Source: Pontibacter rufus (GTDB taxonomy: Bacteria; Bacteroidota; Bacteroidia; Cytophagales; Hymenobacteraceae). From it: a stretch of 34,059 nt of DNA. Made by a program: the position numbers and the translations under genes. Of this stretch, positions 7,625 through 16,222 are shown one piece after another. The stretch spans positions 1 through 34,059 of the forward strand of contig NZ_JADQDR010000019.1 of NCBI RefSeq assembly GCF_015694705.1. The letters run 5' to 3'. A model generated the notes under the pieces. That model did not search any database. It saw only the letters and a list, made by a program, of their open reading frames with translations, and was not told the origin of the DNA. The stretch's first letter is position 1. Each line of letters starts with the position of its first letter.

Positions 7625-10093
7625 TTACTTATTCTCCATCTTCATCTCCAGCAACTTCATAAAATACCCGCCTACCACGGAGCGCGCCCGGAAGTTGAGC
7701 ACTTCGGCATTAGTAGTTTCATGCCAGTCGCTTATCGGAATTCTGGCAGGGGTTTCGTTGGCATACTCCCACACAGGATGCACAAGTGCTTTAAAATCAG
7801 CTTCGTTATCGGTCAGGGTAGCTGTCCAGAGTATCCAGTCAGATTTGGTGTACGTCTTGCGGCTGTCCAGCGGTAATCCGTAAGTACGCTGCTTCGTTAA
7901 ATAAAAGTCTATTTCCTTATCCATCACAGATTCCGGGAAAATGTTCAGGTCTAAAATGTCATCCCAGGCCAGGTTATACTTCTGGCTCCAGGTTCCCTCC
8001 TTCCCGAAGGCTAAAGTATAGTGGTCGCCATCCGCTGCCAGTTGCATCCACTTCTGCGCCATGCTTTTGGCCAGTTCTGTATACTGCTTTTCAACATCTG
8101 CTTTACCGAGCATACCTGCCAGCTTTCCGTAAGCGGCCAAAGCCTCTATGGCCTTTACCGAGAGATTGGCATTACGCGCAAGGTGGCCTGCAAAGTCGTC
8201 GGTAGAAAGCTGGTTTGCCGGATCAAAGCCGCTCTTTTTGAGGTATTCTGCCCAGGTTGTCAAAGTTTCCCAGTGTTTTTTAGCGTAATCAGCGTTCCCT
8301 TCTGCTTTGGCTATAGCAGCCGCAAGTATAACCATGTTGCCCGCCTCTTCTACCGGCATGTCCTCACCATAGGTCTGGCCGTTGGCAATCGGGTAAGTGC
8401 CCAGGTCGTGCGCCGCGAACGGCTTTTTCCACTTACCACTTTCGCTGTAGTAGAAGATACCGTTCATCATGCCTTTCACCAGGTCTGGATTATATATCAG
8501 AAATAAAGGGGCTGAAGGGTAGGTAAGATCCACCGTATTGATGGAGCCGTTGCTGAAGTTTTCTTTTGATAAGAACAGGAGCTCGCCTTCAGGGCTTTTT
8601 ACGATTGTGTGTGCGGCGATAGCCTGCCGGTACACCAGTTCGCACAAATCTGCATACTCCTTGCCTCCGGCTTTTAGAGCATCCTGGTACAGCTTATCAT
8701 CGAAAGCCTCGCATTGCTGTATTACTTTTTTGTAGTCTGCAGCTGCTTCAGCCAGTTCTTCTTCCATGGTATCAGAGGCATCGAGCTTCCACCAGGGCTT
8801 CAGGTTCTGGTGGAAAAACTGTACCGAATAAAGCTCATCATAACCCAATAGAAAAACCTGTTCTTCTGCTTTGCTCCCTACTTTGCCCAGGGGCACAATG
8901 GTACTCAGCACCAGGTTTTTGCCAGATTTAGTACCTGTGGATGATGCTTTGGAAGAGGAAACAAACGGAGCGATGGCCTGTGTTGCCGGCGCCACATACT
9001 GGATTGGCTTGTCAGCGGTAGGAACAGCCACATACATGTAGCCCCAGTCGATGCGCACGTTGTCGCCTTTTTTTTGCAATATAGGCTGCTCTTTTGTGCC
9101 GGCCTTCAGTATAGCCAGCTTGCCGGAAGTATACTGCTGTGCGCTTACCTCCTGTTCAGGTGTGTTTACAGCGATGTTTGCGGAAGCGCCAAAGTATAAT
9201 TGCACCTCATGCTGTGCCTTGTCGTTGGACTTCACCTGGAAGGATACATAAGATACCGGCCTGGACAAAAGCTCCAGATCTTTTAATAGCAGCGGCGACG
9301 TGAAAGTAGCCGTCACATCTATGTCGCCGCAGGTGAACTGGTAGGTGGTTTGTGTGGCATCCAGCTGTACGTCTTTTTGTACGGCAGGAATTACTTTTGC
9401 ATCATCTTTTGACGTTTGTTCCTGAACCAGACCGGCATCTAGCCATCTGCCTCCGGCAGTATTGGCCACGTGTATGGCCAGCACGTTTCCTTCTTTCTTC
9501 AGCTTTTTTGCAGCCGCATCGCTTATCGGAATGTACTCATACTTGTTCGTCCAGCCGCTATGCCGGTAAATCTCCTCGCCATTCAGGTATACTTCCACAT
9601 TATCATCGTGGTTAAGCTTCAGGAACAGCTTGTTCAGGTTTGTATCCTTAACCGGAAACGTTCTTCTAACCCATAGATCATCACTCTTCCAGGGTGTTTT
9701 AGCCTTTTGCTGATCATCGCCAAAAGGTGCAGCCCCTGATTTCCACTGTGCTGCATCAAACTGTGGGTTCATCCAGCCGGACGCAGGCTCAGCTTCCGTG
9801 TATTGAAAGGCATAGTTTTCCTCATCAGCCGCCGCCAGCACCGTGTTGTAGGTTCTTGCCTCCTGCCCCAGAAAACGGTAAACTTTGCCATCTACCTTCA
9901 CCATGCCTGTCAGGGCCTGCTCTTCTCCGGTCCAGTGTTTGGTGGTAGACTTAGAGACATCATCTCCGAACGCCCAGATACTGAAATAGGGATCATGCGT
10001 GATTAAAGGGTAAGCAGGCGCTCTTAGTTCCTGTGCATTTGATGCAAGCCAAGGAAACCACAGGAGGCAGAGTACAAAACATATTTTTTTCAT
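7625..10093 (-). CDS. GtaA-like secreted protein (DUF4964/DUF5127/DUF4965/DUF1793)
   Basis: The protein has 822 residues with a signal peptide (MKKICFVLCLLWFPWLASNA, cleavage before Gln). LRAPAYPLITHDPYFSIWAF is the DUF4964 start signature of the glutaminase A (GtaA)-like family. Residues about 95-225 look like an inserted galactose-binding/jelly-roll domain (WKSGAAPFGDD, then LKLNHDDNVEVYLNGEEIYRH). DUF5127 and DUF4965-type sequence follows, and the C-terminal (alpha/alpha) part contains NLAWDDILDLNIFP and LPLDSRKTYTKSDWILWTATL. Fungal relatives were described as glutaminases, but many bacterial members sit with glycoside hydrolases, and here the gene lies 81 bases downstream of a GH92 mannosidase on the same strand. 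A role in glycan breakdown in the periplasm or outside the cell is therefore at least as likely as glutamine hydrolysis. Confidence 0.85.
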   Translation of the reverse strand: MKKICFVLCLLWFPWLASNAQELRAPAYPLITHDPYFSIWAFGDDVSKSTTKHWTGEEQALTGMVKVDGKVYRFLGQEARTYNTVLAAADEENYAFQYTEAEPASGWMNPQFDAAQWKSGAAPFGDDQQKAKTPWKSDDLWVRRTFPVKDTNLNKLFLKLNHDDNVEVYLNGEEIYRHSGWTNKYEYIPISDAAAKKLKKEGNVLAIHVANTAGGRWLDAGLVQEQTSKDDAKVIPAVQKDVQLDATQTTYQFTCGDIDVTATFTSPLLLKDLELLSRPVSYVSFQVKSNDKAQHEVQLYFGASANIAVNTPEQEVSAQQYTSGKLAILKAGTKEQPILQKKGDNVRIDWGYMYVAVPTADKPIQYVAPATQAIAPFVSSSKASSTGTKSGKNLVLSTIVPLGKVGSKAEEQVFLLGYDELYSVQFFHQNLKPWWKLDASDTMEEELAEAAADYKKVIQQCEAFDDKLYQDALKAGGKEYADLCELVYRQAIAAHTIVKSPEGELLFLSKENFSNGSINTVDLTYPSAPLFLIYNPDLVKGMMNGIFYYSESGKWKKPFAAHDLGTYPIANGQTYGEDMPVEEAGNMVILAAAIAKAEGNADYAKKHWETLTTWAEYLKKSGFDPANQLSTDDFAGHLARNANLSVKAIEALAAYGKLAGMLGKADVEKQYTELAKSMAQKWMQLAADGDHYTLAFGKEGTWSQKYNLAWDDILDLNIFPESVMDKEIDFYLTKQRTYGLPLDSRKTYTKSDWILWTATLTDNEADFKALVHPVWEYANETPARIPISDWHETTNAEVLNFRARSVVGGYFMKLLEMKMENK

Positions 10094-10174
10094 AAGAAAG
10101 CTGGTATAATATTGATAACTCTTTAAAATCTAATTTAATAAATGTTTAAACAATGTATAGGAATTCTATACTTC

Positions 10175-12448
10175 TTAATTCGCTTCAGACAAGGAGAATG
10201 GTTTATCTTCCGCTTTAATCCCCCTTTCAAGTGCCGGTTTGCTGCCCATTTCAAAATGCAGGGTTCCGCCGTTTACGATATCGCTGTGACGTATCCAGTT
10301 ATGCGTATATGGTTTTCCGTTAAGCGTGGCCGACTGGATGTATACATTCTGTTTGCTGTTGTTATCGGCTTCAATGATGAACTTCTTGCCATTCTCTAAG
10401 GTAATCGTCGTCTTCCGGAAGACGGGGCTGCCGATTACATACTGGTCTGTGCCCGGGCAAACGCTGTAGAAACCCATCGCACTTAGCACATACCAGGAAG
10501 AAGTCTGCCCCTGATCTTCATCACCGGGGTAGCCGTTCTCCGTAGCGTTGTATAGCTTATCCATCACGGTGCGCACCCTTTCCTGCGATTTCCAGGGCTC
10601 CCCGCCATAGTTGTACAGGTATACCATGTGCTGAATAGGCTGATTGCCGTGTGCATACTGCCCCATGTTAGCCATCTCCATTTCGGTCATTTCGTGAATC
10701 TTCCGCCCGTAGGTGCCCACCTTCACCGTATTCGGCACGCTGAAAACAGAGTCCAGCTTGGCCGTATAGTTCTTTTCGCCGCCCATCAGGTTTATCAGTC
10801 CCTGCTCGTCGTGGAACACCGACCATACCCAATGCCACGCATTGCCCTCTGTAAAAGGCCCGCCCCACTCCACCGGATCGAAGCCGGGCACCCATGTACC
10901 ATCGGCTTTTCTGCCGCGCATAAATCCGGTAGACGGATCATACACATTCCTGTAGTTATACATCTGCCTGGCAAAAATCCGCTCATAAAAGGGATTGTTT
11001 GTCTGCTTTGCCAGCTGGTAACCACAAAAATCATCGTAAGCATATTCGAGAGTTTTAGCCGTGGCCTCACCGTGTTCAGGATAGGGAACATAGCCGAGGG
11101 TAAAATATTCCTTCCATCCCTCACGCCCGTTGGCCGGCCCCCACGGACCTTTGTTGGTGGCCTCGTGCAGATAAGCTTCCAAAGCCTTGTCAGGATCGAA
11201 AGTGCGAATGCCTTTCACCCAGGCATCAGCTAACAGGGAAATCGCATGATTGCCGATCATACTTCCTGCCTCGCCCGGAAATGACCAGGACGGGAGCCAG
11301 CCGCACTGCTCCTGCGCATCCAGCAAAGCCTGCATGTAGCGCCCGTGCATGGTTGGGTGCAGAATGGTGTTGAGCGGAAACTGTGCCCGGAAAGTGTCCC
11401 AGAAGCCTGTATCCGTATACATGTATCCCTTGTATATTTTCCCGTCGTAGGGGCTGAAATAGTAGGGATTACCCTCCTTGTCATACTCAAAGAACTTGCG
11501 TGAGAACAGGCTGGCGCGGAAAAAGCAGGAGTAAAAGGTAGCTTTTTCTGCTTCGGTGCCGCCTTCCACCAATATTCTGCCCAGGTGCTTGTTCCACACA
11601 TTTCCGGCAGCGGCCCTGGTGGCTTCCAGCTTTTTATACTTGCCAAGCTCCTGCTCCAGGTTCAATTCTGCCTGTTCGGGGCTGATATAAGACGATGCTA
11701 CTTTTGCCTGCACCGTCACGCCGTCTTTAAACTGCACATATGCGCCTATACCTTTTCCCTCATTTGTCAGCACACCTTTGGCGATGGCACCATTCGTGTT
11801 ATCCCAGGTGCCCTGCGCTTTAAAAGGCTTGTCGAAAACGATGACGAAGTAGTTCTTAAAGTTTTCCTGGAGCCCTCTTCCGTTATGGACGTAGCCAATG
11901 ATTTTGCGTTCTTCCGGGATAATTTTCACCATGCTCATACCTGTGTAGCCATCCAGTACCACATAGGAGCTTCCGGATCGGGGGAAGGAGAACCTGGCAT
12001 GCACGCCGCGCTCTGTAGGCGACATTTCGGTGGTTATGTTATTATCCAGCTTTACTTTGTAGTAGTTTGGCTTGGCAATTTCGTTCTGATGGCTGAACCG
12101 GGCTGCCCTGTCATACTGATTAACTACCAGCTTACCTGTAACGGGCATCAGGGAGAACACGGCATAATCGTTTGTCCAGGAACTACACTGGTGCGCCTGC
12201 TGAAAACCCCGTATGGAGTCGGCGGCATACTGGTACTTCCAGCCGTCGCCGTTTTTGCCGGTCTGTGGTGTCCAGGTGTGCATGGCAAAAGGAAGCGCCG
12301 TAGTCGGGTACGTATTTCCGCGCGTCAGCTCAAACGAGGAGTTGGTGCCCTGCAGCGTGTTCACGTACTTTACCAGATCAGGCACTTCTGCCGAAACAGA
12401 ATACCCTGATAAAGAAAGCAATAAAATAAAAACAGCTTTTAATCTCAT
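10175..12448 (-). CDS. GH92 family alpha-mannosidase
   Basis: A secreted exo-acting alpha-mannosidase of 757 residues, calcium-dependent in the known family; it releases mannose from N-glycan- or mannan-type chains by inversion. The signal peptide is MRLKAVFILLLSLSGYSVSA. Family landmarks are YVNTLQGT near the N-terminus, RGNTYPTTALPFAMHTWTPQ, GFQQAHQCSSW, the general-acid region GPFTEGNAWHWVWSVFHD, and GDEDQGQTSSWYVLSAMGFY, whose Asp residues match the base site. I set the start at 12448 because it gives a proper signal peptide; a longer frame starting at 12532 adds 28 hydrophilic residues. It is probably the first gene of a two-gene unit with the GtaA-like gene. Confidence 0.93.
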   Translation of the reverse strand: MRLKAVFILLLSLSGYSVSAEVPDLVKYVNTLQGTNSSFELTRGNTYPTTALPFAMHTWTPQTGKNGDGWKYQYAADSIRGFQQAHQCSSWTNDYAVFSLMPVTGKLVVNQYDRAARFSHQNEIAKPNYYKVKLDNNITTEMSPTERGVHARFSFPRSGSSYVVLDGYTGMSMVKIIPEERKIIGYVHNGRGLQENFKNYFVIVFDKPFKAQGTWDNTNGAIAKGVLTNEGKGIGAYVQFKDGVTVQAKVASSYISPEQAELNLEQELGKYKKLEATRAAAGNVWNKHLGRILVEGGTEAEKATFYSCFFRASLFSRKFFEYDKEGNPYYFSPYDGKIYKGYMYTDTGFWDTFRAQFPLNTILHPTMHGRYMQALLDAQEQCGWLPSWSFPGEAGSMIGNHAISLLADAWVKGIRTFDPDKALEAYLHEATNKGPWGPANGREGWKEYFTLGYVPYPEHGEATAKTLEYAYDDFCGYQLAKQTNNPFYERIFARQMYNYRNVYDPSTGFMRGRKADGTWVPGFDPVEWGGPFTEGNAWHWVWSVFHDEQGLINLMGGEKNYTAKLDSVFSVPNTVKVGTYGRKIHEMTEMEMANMGQYAHGNQPIQHMVYLYNYGGEPWKSQERVRTVMDKLYNATENGYPGDEDQGQTSSWYVLSAMGFYSVCPGTDQYVIGSPVFRKTTITLENGKKFIIEADNNSKQNVYIQSATLNGKPYTHNWIRHSDIVNGGTLHFEMGSKPALERGIKAEDKPFSLSEAN

Positions 12449-13097
12449 GTTCTTTGATTTATTGTGGTAGCTGGAAGTTCGTTTATGTTTCAAAGCTGCA
12501 CCGGCATTTATTTCCATCCTGACAAGGAGCATTTGCGATACTTAACCTTTGCGCAAGTATGCGTTGTCAGTTATTCAGCTTGATTGCTCCCAGCCGGGCA
12601 TAATTGCGCTCGTTGCATTCTGCTCAGGGCATTAGACGAGGAATAACTAAACCGTTTTAGCATATAATAACAATAATTAATCCATATAGCCATTCCGGGA
12701 AGAGTTCCGTTTACCGTTTGCTCTTCCTCATATTCAGCAGGAATGTGCCTGATCATTATATTTATGTATGGCCGTATCCACCTGCAGCAACTTATACTTT
12801 CCGGAGAAATAGTCCATAAAAGCTTGTAAGCACCATATTTATGAATGCCTTTCCTTCAACTCATAATCGTGAATTTGAATATAATTTTGATGAAATTATA
12901 ATTATGTTCAAATTATTTTAAAACGGCATCCTTCAACGATGTTGTATATTTCTGTTGCATGCACACGCTCTGAAGCGCTAACAGTAGATGCATACTTCAT
13001 AAAATAACAGGCACAGTTTCTTAAAAGCTGCTTTGCCTGGTGCTTTATGGTATAACCCCCTGCTATTTTCTGTTTCGCCGGCAGCATAAAACCGAAT
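12449..13097. other. Intergenic region without a recognisable gene
   Basis: About 650 bases separate the GH92 start from the receptor's terminator. The only frame of note (61 codons, 12571-12756, minus) has no recognisable features. An AT-rich stretch contains an imperfect palindrome with AATTTGAA at 12872-12879 and TTCAAATT at 12907-12914, which may be a regulatory site. The GH92 promoter is presumably here, but no clear TTTG/TAnnTTTG pair stands out. Confidence 0.4.
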
Positions 13098-13132
13098 CAA
13101 AAAGGCCCCTGCACAGGCAAACTATGCAGGGG
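13098..13132 (-). terminator. Intrinsic terminator of the outer-membrane receptor gene
   Basis: On the minus strand the stem CCCCTGCA-(11-base loop)-TGCAGGGG, read as its complement, is followed by CCTTTTTG. It lies 36 bases after the stop codon of the gene ending at 13168, the layout of a rho-independent terminator for that gene. Confidence 0.75.
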
Positions 13133-13167
13133 ACGGAACCGTTGAACTAAATCAGGAAAATGCCAGC

Positions 13168-15633
13168 CTAATTGCCGGTGCGCCTTAATTCTTCCAGGCT
13201 GTTGTTGCGCTGGTTCTCGTCTATCTTCTGGCCTTTGTTGAAATGGTAGCGCAACGTAAGGCCGACGCTGCGGTTGCGGAAGTACTGGTTAAACTCACTT
13301 ACATTTCCTTCGCCCACATTGGCGGCAATAATCAGGCGCTGGCTTTTAAACAAATCATAGGCATTCAGGCTCACATCGAATTTATTGTCCATAAAGCTCT
13401 TTTTCAGCCCCATGTTTACCCATACCTGCGGCTCTACACGGTACAGCGCATACACGGCCGGCCCCTGGTAGGTAAAGTTAACTTCCAGCTTAAAATCCTT
13501 CGGCAACAGCACCGTGTGGTTCGATTGCAGCATGTAAAACAGCTGATCGTTTACAACCTCCTGCCCGCTTGCATTCCCGCTGTACGCGCTGTAAGAAAGC
13601 ACAGCCGTGTTGTTGGTATCCCAGTTCTTCATCACTTTAACAGGTGCCACGGCGGTTAAACTCAGGTCTTTGGACTGGTCCAGGTTGCCGGTATAGTAAA
13701 TGGTGGTGGTGGTTTCCTGGTCTACAGCGGGCAGTTCTGCAATTACATCGTGCGTTACCTGGTACTCCAGTGCCAGGCTGTAGGTCTTTTTAAAGGTCTG
13801 GGTGATGCCGAAGGAATTGGTATACTCGGGCCGCAGGTCGGGGTTGCCCTGTATGTAAGTATAAGGGTCGCGGTAAAAGATGAAAGGGTTCAGGTTGCCA
13901 TAGTTGGGGCGCTGCAGCCGGCGGCTGTAGTTATAGTTAATCTCGTAGTTGTCGGTTACTTTTTGCTGCACGAAGAGGCTGGGAAACAAATCAAAATAAC
14001 TATACTGCTTCACCTCACCTGTCAGCCGGCGCTCGCCATTCGATACGGTTTGCTCGGCACGCAGGCCTGCCTGTAGGGAGAAGTTCTTGCCCAGTTTGCT
14101 TTTCCAGTTGGCGTAGGCGGCAAAAATATTTTCATCATACACAAAGTAGGTTGTCCGCTCGGGGTCCAGCACGGGCTGTTCGCTGTTGTTAAAGAAAAAG
14201 CGGGAATTGTTGTCGGAGATCACGCGGCTGGCTTTGGCCCCGAACTCCAATTTGCGGCCCTTGCTTAATGCGCGGGTATAATCTACTTTGGCCGCGTAAA
14301 TATCGAAGCCATTGGGGGTAGACGTGTAGAGAAAATCCCTGCGGATGGGCTGGTCGACCAACAGACTGTCATAGTAGTTGTAAAAGTTGGCTTCGCCCTC
14401 GTTGCGTATCTGCACAAAATCCAGGTCAGCCGACAGCATGGTACCGGCCGTATCGAGCTTGCCCACATAATGCAGGTTGGAGGTGAAGTTCTGAAAGCGG
14501 TTGGTATTATAGTTATCTGCATCAATGTAAACCACGGGCGCGTTTGGTGCGGGCCCAATGTAGGTATCTGTCAGGAAATCGGCGCTCAGGTCGTTGGTGG
14601 TATAGTTGGCCATAAAGCCGATGCTGTGCTGCTCGTTAAAGCTATAATCTGTACCTAGCCGGACAGCAGGCGGGCCCTGCACTTCATAGTTGCCGGTAGC
14701 TACCTGGTCGAAATACGTGGTTTCCTCGTCGCCTTTAAACACGCGCGTAAACGTAGCTTCGCGGCCCCCGACACGGCGTGCCTCATCCAGCATCAGAAAA
14801 GAATTCCAGTGGCCTTTTTTATAGTTGATATTGCCGCCCGCAGAGTAGCCGTGCTGTTTGCCGTTGTAGCGATACCCGGCATACACACTGCCGCTCATAC
14901 CTTGCTGGCTATTCTTTTTCAGGTTGATGTTCAGGATGCCGGATGAGCCTTCGGCATCATACCTGGCAGAAGGGTTGGTGATGATCTCGATGTTTTTGAT
15001 GTTTTCGGCCGACATGCCCTCCAGCAAGGTGCGCAGATCGCGGGCTGAAAGATAGGTCAATTTATTATCCAGCATCACGGTTACACCGGCCTGGCCATTC
15101 AGCCGTACATTGCCATCCTGGTCCATAAACACACCTGGCGCTTTGGAAACCACATCGTACGCTGTTGCGCCGGCTGCCATGGCCGTGCCTTCCACGCTCA
15201 CCACCAGCCGGTCTGCTTCCTGCACAATCGTAGGGCGCATGGTCTGCACATCCACCTCTTTTAGCTGGGTAGCTGCCGGACTGAGTTTTATACTTCCCAA
15301 CGTTAAATAGGGCTTGCTTTCTGTAAGGGTTAGCTGCGGCAGGGTTTTCGTCTTAAAGCCGATAAAGCTGAAGACCAATTCATAAGTTCCTTCCTCTAAA
15401 CCGGAAAAAGAAAACTGCCCCTGCTTACCGGTGAGCGTGCCGTTTACGGATTGCTGGCTTCCCTGCTGCAACAGGGCAACCGTGGCAAATTCTACCGGCT
15501 TGCCGGTGAGGGAATCGAGCAAAATACCTGAGATTTTACCGGTACCGTTTGCGTTTTCCTGGGCCAAACCAATGGTAGAAGAAACCAACATAAGGCAAAG
15601 CGAAGCCAGTAAAAAAAGTATGACTTTTTTCAT
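13168..15633 (-). CDS. TonB-dependent outer-membrane beta-barrel receptor (OMP_b-brl_3 type)
   Basis: An outer-membrane protein of 821 residues. After the signal peptide (MKKVILFLLASLCLMLVSSTIGLAQ) comes a carboxypeptidase-regulatory-like domain (GKISGILLDSLTGKPVEFATV to about residue 105). Next is a TonB plug with VSKAPGVFMDQDGNVRLNGQ and the conserved NIEIITNPSARYDAEGSSGILNI. A long 22-strand-type barrel follows, with NYNYSRRLQRPNYGNLNPF. No C-terminal aromatic signature ends the protein; it finishes with a charged tail (NSLEELRRTGN). The ligand is unknown and there is no SusD partner, so this is not a classical SusCD pair. The ATG at 15633 was chosen because it starts the signal peptide; a frame extending to 15687 adds 18 polar residues. 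Confidence 0.9.
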   Translation of the reverse strand: MKKVILFLLASLCLMLVSSTIGLAQENANGTGKISGILLDSLTGKPVEFATVALLQQGSQQSVNGTLTGKQGQFSFSGLEEGTYELVFSFIGFKTKTLPQLTLTESKPYLTLGSIKLSPAATQLKEVDVQTMRPTIVQEADRLVVSVEGTAMAAGATAYDVVSKAPGVFMDQDGNVRLNGQAGVTVMLDNKLTYLSARDLRTLLEGMSAENIKNIEIITNPSARYDAEGSSGILNINLKKNSQQGMSGSVYAGYRYNGKQHGYSAGGNINYKKGHWNSFLMLDEARRVGGREATFTRVFKGDEETTYFDQVATGNYEVQGPPAVRLGTDYSFNEQHSIGFMANYTTNDLSADFLTDTYIGPAPNAPVVYIDADNYNTNRFQNFTSNLHYVGKLDTAGTMLSADLDFVQIRNEGEANFYNYYDSLLVDQPIRRDFLYTSTPNGFDIYAAKVDYTRALSKGRKLEFGAKASRVISDNNSRFFFNNSEQPVLDPERTTYFVYDENIFAAYANWKSKLGKNFSLQAGLRAEQTVSNGERRLTGEVKQYSYFDLFPSLFVQQKVTDNYEINYNYSRRLQRPNYGNLNPFIFYRDPYTYIQGNPDLRPEYTNSFGITQTFKKTYSLALEYQVTHDVIAELPAVDQETTTTIYYTGNLDQSKDLSLTAVAPVKVMKNWDTNNTAVLSYSAYSGNASGQEVVNDQLFYMLQSNHTVLLPKDFKLEVNFTYQGPAVYALYRVEPQVWVNMGLKKSFMDNKFDVSLNAYDLFKSQRLIIAANVGEGNVSEFNQYFRNRSVGLTLRYHFNKGQKIDENQRNNSLEELRRTGN

Positions 15634-15762
15634 AGTTATAGGTTTTTGATGTTGCTGGTAAGAAGGGTGGTAACGTTTCTTTGACAAAAGACAGCAGCCG
15701 TTCTGAATGGTTGCATGTGGTTTGGTTTACTTTATACTTTGTGCGTGCCCATTCCTGAATAA

Positions 15763-15922
15763 TTAAACTACCTGTGGGGCGCAGCTCCTCTAAGCTGTTG
15801 CTGCACTGGCGCTCTTCATTTCCTGACCTTTGCTGAAATTGTAACGAAGAGTTACACCCACATTCCGGTTTAGCAGGTACTGGCCGAACTTGCTTGCATT
15901 GCCGCCCTTGCTGGTATGATCT
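15763..15922 (-). pseudogene. C-terminal remnant of a paralogous beta-barrel receptor gene
   Basis: Read on the minus strand, this stretch encodes SKFGQYLLNRNVGVTLRY followed by NFSKGQ. This matches the last part of the intact neighbour (SEFNQYFRNRSVGLTLRYHF, then NKGQ). The frame then hits a stop, but a shifted frame continues as NSLEELRPTG, matching the neighbour's NSLEELRRTG end. So a near-identical C-terminus survives with a frameshift and everything upstream is gone. It lies 130 bases before the intact gene in the same orientation, which suggests that a tandem duplicate was largely deleted. No other part of the lost copy is visible toward 16177. Confidence 0.85.
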
Positions 15923-16177
15923 GCAAACTCATATCCACCAGAGAATACAAATGGCACTCTACGCGATTTTCTGAAGTTTTAAATAATGGATGTATGCAGC
16001 ATTCTGGCACAAAGCACGCAAGTATGCCGATGCTGTTATATTTTACAGTGCCGTATGCTTTGGAGGTAAGGCCTGCGGAGGCAAACCTCGCCCTGCCAGC
16101 TTTCAGGTGGTAAAGCAGGTGTTCCTGTAACAAACGGCGCCATAACCGGAAGTATAACGGGCGCAGGTGTAAGTGCT

Positions 16178-16212
16178 CTTCCGGCTGCAGGCGGCGAGCC
16201 TGCAGCCGGAAG
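16178..16212. terminator. Perfect 14-bp hairpin after the M56 gene
   Basis: CTTCCGGCTGCAGG (16178-16191) pairs with its exact complement at 16199-16212 around a 7-base loop. It lies 10 bases beyond the M56 peptidase stop. No T-run follows on the minus strand, so it may be a processing or stabilising hairpin rather than a textbook intrinsic terminator. Confidence 0.6.
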
Positions 16213-16222
16213 GCAGCAGGGT

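Noticed and set aside
11585..12409. Plus-strand frame of 274 codons opposite the GH92 gene
   Set aside because: It is antisense to an unmistakable GH92 coding region and has no recognisable motif.
12571..12756. Small minus-strand frame upstream of the GH92 gene
   Set aside because: 61 codons, no recognisable features, no clear start context.
15870..16133. Minus-strand frame of 87 codons over the receptor remnant
   Set aside because: It reads the remnant in the wrong frame; the homologous residues appear only in another frame.
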